Positions 28,222 through 36,941 of a DNA stretch of 64,000 nucleotides are shown here, piece by piece. The position numbers and the translations under genes were made by a program. A model generated the notes under the pieces. The model was given only the letters and a program-made list of their open reading frames with translations, searched no databases and was not told the origin of the DNA. The number at the start of each line of letters is the position of its first letter. Position 1 is the first letter of the stretch. The stretch lies in assembly GCF_900142235.1 (NCBI RefSeq), contig NZ_FRAE01000010.1, positions 1-64,000 of the forward strand, given 5' to 3'. This DNA comes from Tepidibacter formicigenes DSM 15518 (GTDB taxonomy: Bacteria; Bacillota; Clostridia; Peptostreptococcales; Peptostreptococcaceae).

Positions 28222-28873
28222 AATTTATTTCAATTATTTCTCCTTTTGATATATATATTATTTTTTCACATATATTTGTAATATGATCTGCTATTCTTTC
28301 TAGATATCTTCCTACAAATAATAACTTTGTTCCTTGATTTATATATTCTCTATTTTCATGTATCATAGTTAATATATCACTATATATATCTTTATACAAA
28401 TTATCTATAAGTTCATCTTCTTTTCCTACTTTTAATGCAAGACTTGCATCTTCTAATATAAAACTGCTTCTTAGATTTTTTAGCATATCAAGTATTATAT
28501 CCTTCATCTTAGGTATATCTACAAGAGGCTTTATATGTTCTTCTTTTCCTATTTTTATAGTTTCTTTCGATATATTTACACAGAAATCTCCGATTCTTTC
28601 TAAATCCGTTATTATTTTGGATACAGAAAATATTATTCTTAAATCCTTTGCCATGGGTTGTTGAAGTGCAATTAACTCTATTGCTTTTTCTTCTATATAA
28701 TACATATATTCATCTACATCATCATCTAACTTTATAACTTTTCTTGCAAGTTCTAAATCCTTGTTTAATAAAGCTTCTACTGATTTTTCTACTAGATTCT
28801 CTACTTTTTCTATCATTTTAACAACATCTTCTTTTAAATCCTTTATATCCATATGAAAATTATTCCTAACCAT
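28220..28873 (-). CDS. phoU: Phosphate signalling protein PhoU
   Basis: This 217-residue protein has the PhoU two-repeat three-helix bundle, with metal-binding acidic motifs such as DDDVDEYMYYIEEKAIEL and ERIGDFCVNI / ERIADHITNICE. It couples the Pst transporter to the PhoR sensor and limits phosphate uptake. It ends the pst operon, 10 bases after pstB. TAGGGGG supports the start. Confidence 0.95.
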   Translation of the reverse strand: MVRNNFHMDIKDLKEDVVKMIEKVENLVEKSVEALLNKDLELARKVIKLDDDVDEYMYYIEEKAIELIALQQPMAKDLRIIFSVSKIITDLERIGDFCVNISKETIKIGKEEHIKPLVDIPKMKDIILDMLKNLRSSFILEDASLALKVGKEDELIDNLYKDIYSDILTMIHENREYINQGTKLLFVGRYLERIADHITNICEKIIYISKGEIIEIN

Positions 28874-28883
28874 ACTATACCCC

Positions 28884-29639
28884 CTAACCGAATCTTCCCG
28901 TTATATAATCTTCTGTTCTTTTATCTTTTGGAGTTGTAAATATTTTATTAGTTTCTCCAAACTCAATTAACTCTCCCATAAGGAAAAAAGCTGTATTATC
29001 TGATATTCTTGCTGCTTGTTGCATTGAATGTGTAACTATTACTATTGTATAGTCCTTTTTTAACTCCTGTATTAATTCTTCTACTCTAGAAGTTGCTATA
29101 GGATCTAATGCAGATGTCGGTTCATCCATTAAAATCACTTCCGGCTCCATGGCAATAGCTCTTGCAATACATAACCTTTGCTGTTGTCCCCCTGATAAAC
29201 CATATGCAGATTTATCCAATCTATCCTTCACTTCATCCCAAAGTGCTGCTCCACGAAGACTTTTTTCAACAACCTCATCTAATTTCTTTTTATCTCTTAC
29301 TCCTTGTTTTCTAAGTCCATATACTATATTTTCATATATAGATTTTGGAAAAGGATTAGGCTTTTGAAACACCATTCCTACTCTTTTTCTTAGTTCTTCA
29401 ACCTGCATAGAATTTGAATATATATCTTCTCCATCTAATACAATTTTACCATTTAATTTTGTTCCTTCTATTAAATCATTCATTCTATTTAATGTCCTTA
29501 AAAATGTAGATTTACCACAACCTGATGGTCCTATAAAAGCAGTTACTTTTTTTTCTTCTATATCTATGTTTATATTTTTTAAGGCTTTAAAGCTTCCATA
29601 GTAAAAATCTAAATTACTTACTTTCATTTTAACTGTCAT
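28884..29639 (-). CDS. pstB: Phosphate ABC transporter ATP-binding protein
   Basis: This 251-residue ATPase has Walker [10 protein letters not shown], signature [16 protein letters not shown] and Walker [14 protein letters not shown], with the PstB-typical NRMNDLIEG segment after Walker A. It drives high-affinity phosphate import with PstA and PstC. It lies 11 bases after pstA. Confidence 0.97.
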   Translation of the reverse strand: MTVKMKVSNLDFYYGSFKALKNINIDIEEKKVTAFIGPSGCGKSTFLRTLNRMNDLIEGTKLNGKIVLDGEDIYSNSMQVEELRKRVGMVFQKPNPFPKSIYENIVYGLRKQGVRDKKKLDEVVEKSLRGAALWDEVKDRLDKSAYGLSGGQQQRLCIARAIAMEPEVILMDEPTSALDPIATSRVEELIQELKKDYTIVIVTHSMQQAARISDNTAFFLMGELIEFGETNKIFTTPKDKRTEDYITGRFG

Positions 29640-29650
29640 TTACTTACCCC

Positions 29651-30514
29651 CTAATGTTTTATCCTATCTTGGTATTTATTTCTCAAAAGTATTGCCATTA
29701 AATTTATTGTTACTAAAACCATAAGTAAAATTATTATTCCTGCAGATGCAACATTTTGAAATTCCGCTTGAGGCTTTGATGCCCAATTGTATATTTGAAG
29801 AGGTAGCGTTGTAAATTCATCAAATATTCCCTTTGGGGAAAACCAAATTCCAGCAGCTCCTCCAACAACAACAAGTGGTGCCGCTTCTCCTATAGATCTT
29901 GATACTGCAAGTATTACACCTGTTAATATTCCAGGCATAGCATACGGAATAATTGCTCCTGTTATTGTATCCCATTTAGTAGCTCCTAATGCGAAGGATG
30001 CTTCTTTTAATTCCTTTGGTACTGTTTTTAATGCTTCTTGAGATGAAACTATTATTATTGGAAGTATAAGTAATGCCATGGTTAAAGACGCAGATAAAAT
30101 ACTTCTTCCAAAATTAAAAGTTCTAACAAATAAAGAAAGTCCTAATATTCCATATACAATCGATGGAACTCCTGCTAAATTACTTATGTTGACTTGTATT
30201 AAATTTGTAAATTTATTTTTAGGTGCATATTCTTCTAAATATATTGCTGTTCCTACTCCTAGAGGAAATGCAATTAATAATGTTACTATATTTACCCACA
30301 AAGATCCAAGTATAGCAGCTCTTATTCCTGATTTACTAGCAATTCTAGATGTATAGTTTAAAAAGAAATCAATATTAACATGAGAAATTCCTTTTTTAAA
30401 CACATCAGAAAAAAGTAAAAATAGTATCATTATACTAAATGATATAGATGCTAATAATATAATATAAAAAATTTTATTCAGTAATTTTCTCTTTTTTAAG
30501 TTAGCCACATTCAT
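29651..30514 (-). CDS. pstA: Phosphate ABC transporter permease PstA
   Basis: This 287-residue permease has six predicted helices and the EAA-like loop KELKEASFALGATKWDTITGAIIPYAMPGILTG characteristic of PstA. Its ATG overlaps the last base of the pstC stop codon, so translation is coupled. AGGGAGG precedes it. Confidence 0.95.
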   Translation of the reverse strand: MNVANLKKRKLLNKIFYIILLASISFSIMILFLLFSDVFKKGISHVNIDFFLNYTSRIASKSGIRAAILGSLWVNIVTLLIAFPLGVGTAIYLEEYAPKNKFTNLIQVNISNLAGVPSIVYGILGLSLFVRTFNFGRSILSASLTMALLILPIIIVSSQEALKTVPKELKEASFALGATKWDTITGAIIPYAMPGILTGVILAVSRSIGEAAPLVVVGGAAGIWFSPKGIFDEFTTLPLQIYNWASKPQAEFQNVASAGIIILLMVLVTINLMAILLRNKYQDRIKH

Positions 30515-31389
30515 TAATATTCCTCCCTAAGTTTATTAGCAACATATCTAGATAATATATTCATAATTAATGTCATAATAAATAAAAGCATAGCAACAGC
30601 AAATAAAGTTTGAGCCTCTATTGTTCCTTTTGCTATATCTCCTTGACTTACTTGAACTATAAATCCTGTCATAGTTTGAATACTTTCAAGAGGATTTAAA
30701 GTAAGTTTTGGTGTTGATCCTGCTGCAAGTGCAACTATCATAGTTTCTCCTATTGCTCTTGATATAGCTAGAATAAAAGATGACATTATCCCTGATATAG
30801 ATGCTGGAATAACTACTCCACATACAACTTCAAGTTTTGTAAGTCCTAGTGCATAAGCACCTTCTCTTAAACTTTTAGGAACAGCCTGCATAGAATCTTC
30901 ACTTAAAGACAGTACCATTGGTATAGTCATTATACCTACAGCTATAGCTGCACTAAGTGCATTATAAATATTCGTTTGAGGTATTAACTTTTGAAGTATA
31001 GGTGTTATTATATTAAGGGCAAAGAAACCATAAACTATAGAAGGTATTCCTGCTAATATTTCCAATATAGGCTTAATTATTTTTCTAACTTTTTTATTTG
31101 AATATTCACTTAAATATATAGCACTTAAAAGTCCTATAGGTATTGAAATTATAGATGAAAATAATACTATTAAAAATGTCCCACTAACTAATGGTAGTAT
31201 TCCAAAATGCTGAGGTTTTAAAAGAGGAGTCCATTGCTTTCCTGTAAAAAATTCTACAGGTGATACATTAATAAAAAACAATGCACTTTCTTTAAATAAA
31301 GTAAAAAATATACTAATAGTTATAAATATAGATACAATTCCAAATGCAAATAAAATATACTTTATTATCTTTTCCTTTAAATATTTCAT
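30514..31389 (-). CDS. pstC: Phosphate ABC transporter permease PstC
   Basis: This 291-residue permease has six predicted helices, with the PstC loop KSLREGAYALGLTKLEVVCGVVIPASISG and the family motif EILAGIPSIVYGFFAL. GGGAGGATG supports the start. It is separated from pstS by 244 bases that hold a terminator-like hairpin, a second Pho-box promoter and a truncated copy of an intergenic repeat, so pstCAB-phoU can be transcribed apart from pstS. Confidence 0.95.
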   Translation of the reverse strand: MKYLKEKIIKYILFAFGIVSIFITISIFFTLFKESALFFINVSPVEFFTGKQWTPLLKPQHFGILPLVSGTFLIVLFSSIISIPIGLLSAIYLSEYSNKKVRKIIKPILEILAGIPSIVYGFFALNIITPILQKLIPQTNIYNALSAAIAVGIMTIPMVLSLSEDSMQAVPKSLREGAYALGLTKLEVVCGVVIPASISGIMSSFILAISRAIGETMIVALAAGSTPKLTLNPLESIQTMTGFIVQVSQGDIAKGTIEAQTLFAVAMLLFIMTLIMNILSRYVANKLREEY

Positions 31390-31411
31390 ATTTCATCCTC
31401 CCAAATTCCAA

Positions 31412-31442
31412 TAAAAAATTCGCTTCATGCTATCGCATGGCT
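31412..31442 (-). repeat. Truncated intergenic repeat (copy A) in the pstC leader
   Basis: The first ~30 bases of the repeat family (TTCGCTTCATGCTATCGCAT on the plus strand) lie between the second Pho promoter and pstC. On the minus strand it forms CATGC-GATA-GCATG followed by AAGCGAATTTTTT, a terminator-like ending in the 5' leader of pstC. Confidence 0.7.
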
Positions 31443-31487
31443 AAAGAGCTTAAATTTGAGCTTCCTACTATAATTACTAACATATTT

Positions 31488-31550
31488 AGAATAATACATA
31501 TTTGTTATACAGATGTTAAGTGCATATTATGCATTTGTTAACTTTGTTAA
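31488..31550 (-). promoter_or_regulatory. Second Pho-box promoter, upstream of pstC
   Basis: TTAACAAAG-TTAAC repeats begin at 31550. The conserved AAC units fall in the same register as in the pstS promoter (positions 5, 14, 36 and 47 of the 48-base box; the unit at 25 is degenerate), and a TATTCT -10-like element follows at 31488-31493. Confidence 0.7.
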
Positions 31551-31572
31551 TTATATGTAAACTGTTCATTAG

Positions 31573-31617
31573 AAAAAAAACACTCAAATAAGAATTTAAT
31601 TTCCTATCTAAGTGTTT
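31573..31617 (-). terminator. Terminator-like hairpin after pstS
   Basis: On the minus strand AAACACT and AGTGTTTTTTTT pair around a long AT-rich loop, ending in eight T, directly after the pstS stop codon. Probably leaky termination that raises pstS over the membrane components. Confidence 0.65.
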
Positions 31618-31633
31618 GTTTTATATTTAACTG

Positions 31634-32581
31634 TTATTCTCCAATTTGAGAAAGTTGATTATCATACTCAGATTGTGGTAGCTTTACATATCCAACTTCT
31701 GGTATTAATTCTTTTCCTTCTGTTAAATAATATTTCACAAATTCTTTAATTTCTGGTCTTTGCATAGACTCTTTATTTACATATATGAATAATGGTCTTG
31801 AAAGAGGCTCATACGTTCCATTTTCTACTGTTTCCGGCGTTGGTTCAACTGGTCCCTTTCCTGAATCTATTGGAACTACTTTTAACTTGTCTTTATTTTC
31901 TATATAGTATGCATATCCAAAGAATCCTAATGAATACTTATCTCCTGCTATACCATTTACTAAAACATTATCATCTTCACTTGCAGTATAATCAACTCTT
32001 ATTGCTCCAGCTTCTTTATTTACTTCTTCTGTAAAATATTCAAATGTTCCCGAATCACTTCCTGGACCATAAAGCTTTACAGGCTCAGCTGGCCACTCTG
32101 CTCTTACATCTTTCCATGTTTTAACAGAACTATTTGGCTCCCATATTTTCTTAAGTTCTTCCATAGTTAAGTAATCTATAAAGTCATTATCTTTATTCAC
32201 TACTACTGAAAGTCCATCATATGCAACTTTAAGTTCTGTATACTCAACTCCTGATTCTTGTGCTTTTTTAATTTCTTTATCTTTTATAGGTCTTGATGCA
32301 TCATTTATGTCAGTTTCTTTTACTAAGAATTTTTCAAATCCTCCACCTGTTCCAGAAAAGTTTACTGTAACCTTTACATCTGGGTTCATTTTTTGGAATT
32401 CTTCAGCAACAGCTTCGCTTATTGGGTATACAGTACTTGACCCATCTATTGATATTGCCCCAGTTAATCCACTTTGAGAAGTTTCACTTTTTGCTCCACA
32501 TCCCGCTAAAATTCCTACTGATAAAACCCCAATTAGTCCTAGAAAAAGAATTTTTTTTATTCTACCTTTTAAAATTGCCAT
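31634..32581 (-). CDS. pstS: Phosphate-binding lipoprotein PstS
   Basis: This protein of about 315 residues is the lipoprotein receptor of the high-affinity phosphate transporter. A signal peptide ends GILAGC; the phosphate-binding motifs ISIDGSSTVYP, FSGTGGGFEKF and GPGSDSGTFEYF are intact. ATG 32581 (MAILKGRIKK) is preferred to 32587 because GGGAG lies 7 bases upstream. It has its own Pho-box promoter and is followed by a terminator-like hairpin. Confidence 0.95.
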   Translation of the reverse strand: MAILKGRIKKILFLGLIGVLSVGILAGCGAKSETSQSGLTGAISIDGSSTVYPISEAVAEEFQKMNPDVKVTVNFSGTGGGFEKFLVKETDINDASRPIKDKEIKKAQESGVEYTELKVAYDGLSVVVNKDNDFIDYLTMEELKKIWEPNSSVKTWKDVRAEWPAEPVKLYGPGSDSGTFEYFTEEVNKEAGAIRVDYTASEDDNVLVNGIAGDKYSLGFFGYAYYIENKDKLKVVPIDSGKGPVEPTPETVENGTYEPLSRPLFIYVNKESMQRPEIKEFVKYYLTEGKELIPEVGYVKLPQSEYDNQLSQIGE

Positions 32582-32625
32582 ATTCATTCTCCCTTCAATT
32601 TTGTATGTATTTTAAGCACATATTT

Positions 32626-32688
32626 AGAATACTACTTGTTTGTTATAACAATGTTAATTAAAAGTTATAGCTTAGTTAATTTTGTTAA
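32626..32688 (-). promoter_or_regulatory. Pho-box promoter of pstS
   Basis: The minus strand carries TTAACA/TTAACT/TATAAC/TTAACA/TATAACA units whose AAC cores lie 9, then 11, 11 and 11 bases apart, the 11-bp spacing bound by PhoP/PhoB. A TATTCT -10-like element follows 10 bases later. Confidence 0.78.
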
Positions 32689-32798
32689 GCATTTGTAAAT
32701 CAACTAATATTTTAGCCTTTTACAAAAATAACATTTGCTTATTTTTTTAATCAGGTGTAAAATATAAGAATGCGATTTTTAAAGAAAGGAAGTTTTTT

Positions 32799-34616
32799 AT
32801 GTCAAAAAAACAAGAAATAATAAATATAGCAGTTATAGCCCATGTTGATGCAGGAAAATCTACATTAGTAGATGCATTTTTAAGTCAAAGTGGAGTTTTT
32901 AGAGAAAACCAAGAAATTGTAGATTGTGTAATGGATAGTAATGATTTAGAACGAGAAAGAGGTATAACTATATATTCAAAAAACTGCTCTATACAGTATA
33001 ATGGAGTAAAAATAAATATTGTAGATACACCTGGACACTCAGACTTTTCTTCTGAAGTTGAAAGAGTTATAAAAACTGTAGATACTGTAATTTTATTAGT
33101 TGATTCTAGCGAAGGTCCTATGCCTCAAACTAGATTTGTTCTTCAAAAATCTTTAGAGCTTGGAATAAGACCTATTTTATTTATTAACAAAATAGATAAA
33201 AAGGATCAAAGAGCTGAAGAAGTTGTAGATATGGTATTTGATTTATTTGTTGATTTAAACGCTACAGATGAACAGTTAGATTTTCCAATTATATATGGTA
33301 TAGCAAAGGATGGAATTGCAAAAAAAGAATTAGAAGATGAAAGTACCGACTTATCTCCTTTATTCGAAACAATACTTAATCACGTAGATGTATATCCTGA
33401 TTATGATAACGACCCTCTTCAAATGCAAGTATCTGCTCTTGCTTATGATGATTATATAGGAAGATTAGGTATAGGAAGAATATATAAAGGTACATTAAAA
33501 GATGGTCAAAGTATTTCTATTTCAAAAAGAGATGGCTCTATTATAAAAGGTAAAATATCTAAACTCTTTGTATATGAAGGTTTAAAACAAGTCCCAAAAA
33601 AAGAAGCCAAAAGTGGTGATATTGTAGTTATTGCAGGTATATCTGATATATCAATAGGAGAAACAGTTTGTAATGAAGATAATGTAATCCCTATGGAAAT
33701 GATAAAAATAGAAGAGCCTACTTTATCTATGAACTTTTTAGTTAACGATTCCCCTTTCGTTGGGCAAAGCGGAAAGTTTTTAACTACAAGACATTTAAAA
33801 GATAGATTGGAAAAAGAACTTGAAGTAAACATAGGATTAAAGGTTGAACCTTTAGACACTACAGATGGATACAAGGTTTCTGGTAGAGGTGAGCTTCATT
33901 TATCTATTCTTATTGAAAATATGAGAAGAGAAGGATACGAACTTTCAGTTTCTAAACCTGAAGTTTTAATGCACAAAGAAAATGGAAAACTCTTAGAACC
34001 TGTTGAGCGAGTTATTATAAATATTCCTGATGAATACTCTGGAACTGTAATTTCTAAACTTAATTTAAGAAAAGGCCTTATGGAAAGTATGGAATCTGAA
34101 AATAATTATACAAAACTTGAGTATATTGTTCCAACTAGAGGTCTGATAGGATATAGAAGTGAATTTATAAATGATACTAGAGGAGAGGGAACTATCGTAC
34201 GTTCTTTTGAAAGATTTGAAGAGTACAAGGGAGAAATACCTCAAAGATTAAATGGTGTTTTAATATCTCAAAGCAAAGGAACTGCCATGGGTTATTCTTT
34301 ATTCAATTTAAGCGAAAGAGCTACTATGTTTATAAATCCAGGAACAGAAGTATATGAGGGTATGATTATAGGAATGAACTCTAGAAAAGAAGATATGGTA
34401 GTTAATCCTTGTAAGAATAAAAAACTAACTAACACTAGAGCTTCTGGATCTGATGATGCTATAAAATTAAGCCCTCCTAGAACATTCACTTTAGAAGAAG
34501 CATTAGAATTTATAGATGATGATGAGCTTGTAGAAATAACACCAGATTCTATAAGACTTAGAAAGAAAATATTAAACGAAAATGATAGAGTTAAATACAA
34601 TAAAAAAAGAAAATAG
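32799..34616 (+). CDS. typA: Translational GTPase TypA/BipA
   Basis: This 605-residue ribosome-associated GTPase has G1 AHVDAGKSTL, switch I RERGITI, G3 DTPGHSDF and G4 NKIDK, followed by EF-G-like domains II, III and V and the TypA-specific C-terminal domain (GYSLFNLSERATMFINPG...GMIIGMNSRKEDM). It assists ribosome assembly and stress adaptation. AAAGGAAG precedes the ATG. Divergent from pstS. Confidence 0.95.
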   Translation: MSKKQEIINIAVIAHVDAGKSTLVDAFLSQSGVFRENQEIVDCVMDSNDLERERGITIYSKNCSIQYNGVKINIVDTPGHSDFSSEVERVIKTVDTVILLVDSSEGPMPQTRFVLQKSLELGIRPILFINKIDKKDQRAEEVVDMVFDLFVDLNATDEQLDFPIIYGIAKDGIAKKELEDESTDLSPLFETILNHVDVYPDYDNDPLQMQVSALAYDDYIGRLGIGRIYKGTLKDGQSISISKRDGSIIKGKISKLFVYEGLKQVPKKEAKSGDIVVIAGISDISIGETVCNEDNVIPMEMIKIEEPTLSMNFLVNDSPFVGQSGKFLTTRHLKDRLEKELEVNIGLKVEPLDTTDGYKVSGRGELHLSILIENMRREGYELSVSKPEVLMHKENGKLLEPVERVIINIPDEYSGTVISKLNLRKGLMESMESENNYTKLEYIVPTRGLIGYRSEFINDTRGEGTIVRSFERFEEYKGEIPQRLNGVLISQSKGTAMGYSLFNLSERATMFINPGTEVYEGMIIGMNSRKEDMVVNPCKNKKLTNTRASGSDDAIKLSPPRTFTLEEALEFIDDDELVEITPDSIRLRKKILNENDRVKYNKKRK

Positions 34617-34620
34617 TAAA

Positions 34621-34655
34621 AAATAAAAGGGTGAAAATTCCACCCTTTTATTTTT
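34621..34655. terminator. Bidirectional terminator between typA and the symporter gene
   Basis: AAAATAAAAGGGTG/CACCCTTTTATTTT hairpin between convergent genes. Confidence 0.8.
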
Positions 34656-35932
34656 TAACTTAAAACCTCATCTCCTATTTTTTTTGAATAATACATATCT
34701 TCATTAAATTCACCTTCAGTTTTTGAAACAACTATAGTACAAACTGAATCTCCTGTTATATTTATAACTGTTCTACACATATCTAATACTCTATCTATAC
34801 CTATAATTAAAGCAATTCCTTCTACTGGTAAACCTACAGATTGAAGAACCATAGAAAGAGTTATCATTCCAACCCCAGGAACTCCTGCTGTTCCAACAGA
34901 TGCAAGAGTAGCTGTAAGTATTATTGTTAAAAACGCCTGCATACTCAAATCAATTCCATAAACCTGAGATATAAATACTGCTGCTACCCCTTGCATTATG
35001 GCTGTTCCATCCATATTTATAGTAGCTCCAAGAGGAAGTGTGAAAGATGCAACATTCTTAGATACGCCCATATTTTCAACAGCTTCAATTGTAACAGGAA
35101 GTGTTGCATTACTTGATGAAGTTGAGAAAGCAACCCCTGCTACCGGTAAAAATTTCTTAAAAAATACTATAGGATTCAATTTTCCAACAACACTTAGTAT
35201 TCCCATATAAGTAAACGTTGCATGAATTAATAATGTAAGTACTACTGCAATCATATACTTAAGTAACGAACCCATAGCTTCAAATCCAACTGTTGCAAAT
35301 GTATTAGTAATTAATGCAAATACACCAAAAGGAGCAAATTCCATAACTACCATTACCATTTTCATAACTATTTCATTCAATGAATTAAATATATCAATAA
35401 CTGGCTTTGCTTTGTCTCCCACAAGTGCCATACTTACACCCATTAAAAGAGAAAATACTATAATTTGAAGCATTGAACCATTTGCCATAGAAGCTACTGG
35501 ATTCGTAGGAACCATACCTATTATAACATCAACCAAAGCTTTTCCTTCTCCTATCGTAGGTTCTTGCTTTACTATATTAGATAAATCAAGTCCAATCCCT
35601 GGATTTATAATTTTTCCTACTATCAAAGCAAAACTTATAGCTACAGCTGTTGTTATAACATAAAACACTAAAGTTTTAACTCCAACTCTTCCTAACTTTT
35701 TAACATCTCCAATTGCAGAAGCTCCACAAACTAAAGATACAAAAACTAGTGGTACTACAAGCATTTTTATAGCATTTATAAATACCTTTCCAGCAACTTT
35801 AAGTATCCCATTTATTAAAATCACATCTTTAAAATACCCAGAAGGCATTCCATTTAAAATTATCCCAAACACAAGTCCAAGTAAAAGCCCTATAAGAATT
35901 TTACTTGTAAGACCTAATTTCTTTTTCTTCAT
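34655..35932 (-). CDS. Dicarboxylate/amino acid:cation symporter (DAACS, GltP/GltT-like)
   Basis: This 425-residue symporter of the glutamate transporter homologue fold has the re-entrant loop motif TSSSNATLP (serine-rich HP1), the NMDGTAIMQGVAAVF motif of helix 7 and the GVPGVGMITLSMVLQSVGLP HP2 region. It imports glutamate, aspartate or C4-dicarboxylates with Na+ or H+. AAGGAGGGG supports the start. The GlnK/GlnL-like sensor pair upstream on the same strand suggests that it is regulated by external glutamate or glutamine. Confidence 0.92.
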   Translation of the reverse strand: MKKKKLGLTSKILIGLLLGLVFGIILNGMPSGYFKDVILINGILKVAGKVFINAIKMLVVPLVFVSLVCGASAIGDVKKLGRVGVKTLVFYVITTAVAISFALIVGKIINPGIGLDLSNIVKQEPTIGEGKALVDVIIGMVPTNPVASMANGSMLQIIVFSLLMGVSMALVGDKAKPVIDIFNSLNEIVMKMVMVVMEFAPFGVFALITNTFATVGFEAMGSLLKYMIAVVLTLLIHATFTYMGILSVVGKLNPIVFFKKFLPVAGVAFSTSSSNATLPVTIEAVENMGVSKNVASFTLPLGATINMDGTAIMQGVAAVFISQVYGIDLSMQAFLTIILTATLASVGTAGVPGVGMITLSMVLQSVGLPVEGIALIIGIDRVLDMCRTVINITGDSVCTIVVSKTEGEFNEDMYYSKKIGDEVLS

Positions 35933-36107
35933 ATCTTCCCCTCCTTATTTTTAACAAACACCGAATTATATTTTTATCATATTGTCATTTAACATATAAT
36001 TTCCGTCATTTGTATTACAATTATATTTTAAAGGGAAGATACAAAAAAATACTGAAATATTCAAAATAATACTCTGCAATTTTCAATAAAATGAAGTTAT
36101 TTGTTTT

Positions 36108-36941
36108 TTACATTTCATTTTGTATAAGTAAACCTTCGATAAACTTTTTCACACTTATCTTCCCACCACTAGTATTTTTCCCTCTTATACAATCCATTTC
36201 TGCTTTTACATCTTCAAAGTTAAATAAAGAGTTTGAATATGTCGAAAAATAATCATTCATATAATCTTCTATCCCTAAACTTGCTATATTACTTAAAGCT
36301 TTATTTATAGCTCTCCTTATTCTTTGCTCCATGGCTTTTGGATTGTCACTTAGAGTTTTGCAAATTTCACTTATCTTATAATTTAAATGTTTTTCACCTT
36401 TATTAATTAAATACTCACATACTTTTATTATATCTTTACTTCCCATTTCACCAGCTATTCCAAGCTTTGATAATATAAACCTTATATTTGAAATATTTGA
36501 ATTATTTCTTGCATCATATTTATTTAAATTCAAGTCAGAAAACATACTTTTTATATTATTCAAAGTTTTCTCCATTTCAATCTTCTCTTTTATATTATTA
36601 ATTACTCCAACAACTTCTATTATATTTATGGGCTTACTTATAAAAAATTCAACACCTTGTGTATATGCTTTTGCTATCATATCTTTTGAAGAAACCTGAG
36701 ATATCATTATAAACTTTATGTCTTGTCTTATTTTTTTAATTTCTTTAACAATTTCTATACCGTCTTTTTCAGGCATCAATAAATCTATTATTACAATACT
36801 AGGTTTTTTAAGAATAATATCATATATACACTTTTCTCCTCCTAGAGAATATCCTATAACTTCTCCTAAATTTTTATCCTCTATTATATTTTCTAATATT
36901 TTTACTATACTTATATCATCATCAACTATATAAAAATTCAC
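36108..36941 (-). CDS. Response regulator with YcbB/GlnL-type C-terminal domain
   Basis: This protein of about 277 residues has an N-terminal receiver domain (VDDD acidic pocket, phospho-acceptor Asp in IIDLLMPEKDG, conserved KPIN lysine) and a C-terminal YcbB-type output region (~160-270; KVCEYLINKGEKHLNYKISEICKTLSDNPKAMEQRIRRAINKAL) as in Bacillus GlnL. It overlaps the kinase gene by about 20 bases. The exact start is uncertain among clustered GTG/ATG codons after AGAGGTG; GTG 36941 fits spacing best. The likely target is the adjacent symporter gene. Confidence 0.85.
   Translation of the reverse strand: MNFYIVDDDISIVKILENIIEDKNLGEVIGYSLGGEKCIYDIILKKPSIVIIDLLMPEKDGIEIVKEIKKIRQDIKFIMISQVSSKDMIAKAYTQGVEFFISKPINIIEVVGVINNIKEKIEMEKTLNNIKSMFSDLNLNKYDARNNSNISNIRFILSKLGIAGEMGSKDIIKVCEYLINKGEKHLNYKISEICKTLSDNPKAMEQRIRRAINKALSNIASLGIEDYMNDYFSTYSNSLFNFEDVKAEMDCIRGKNTSGGKISVKKFIEGLLIQNEM

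Noticed and set aside
31792-32034. Plus-strand ORF over pstS, and many similar antisense ORFs across the window
   Set aside because: Low-complexity shadows of well-supported genes, with no ribosome-binding sites or family-like sequence.
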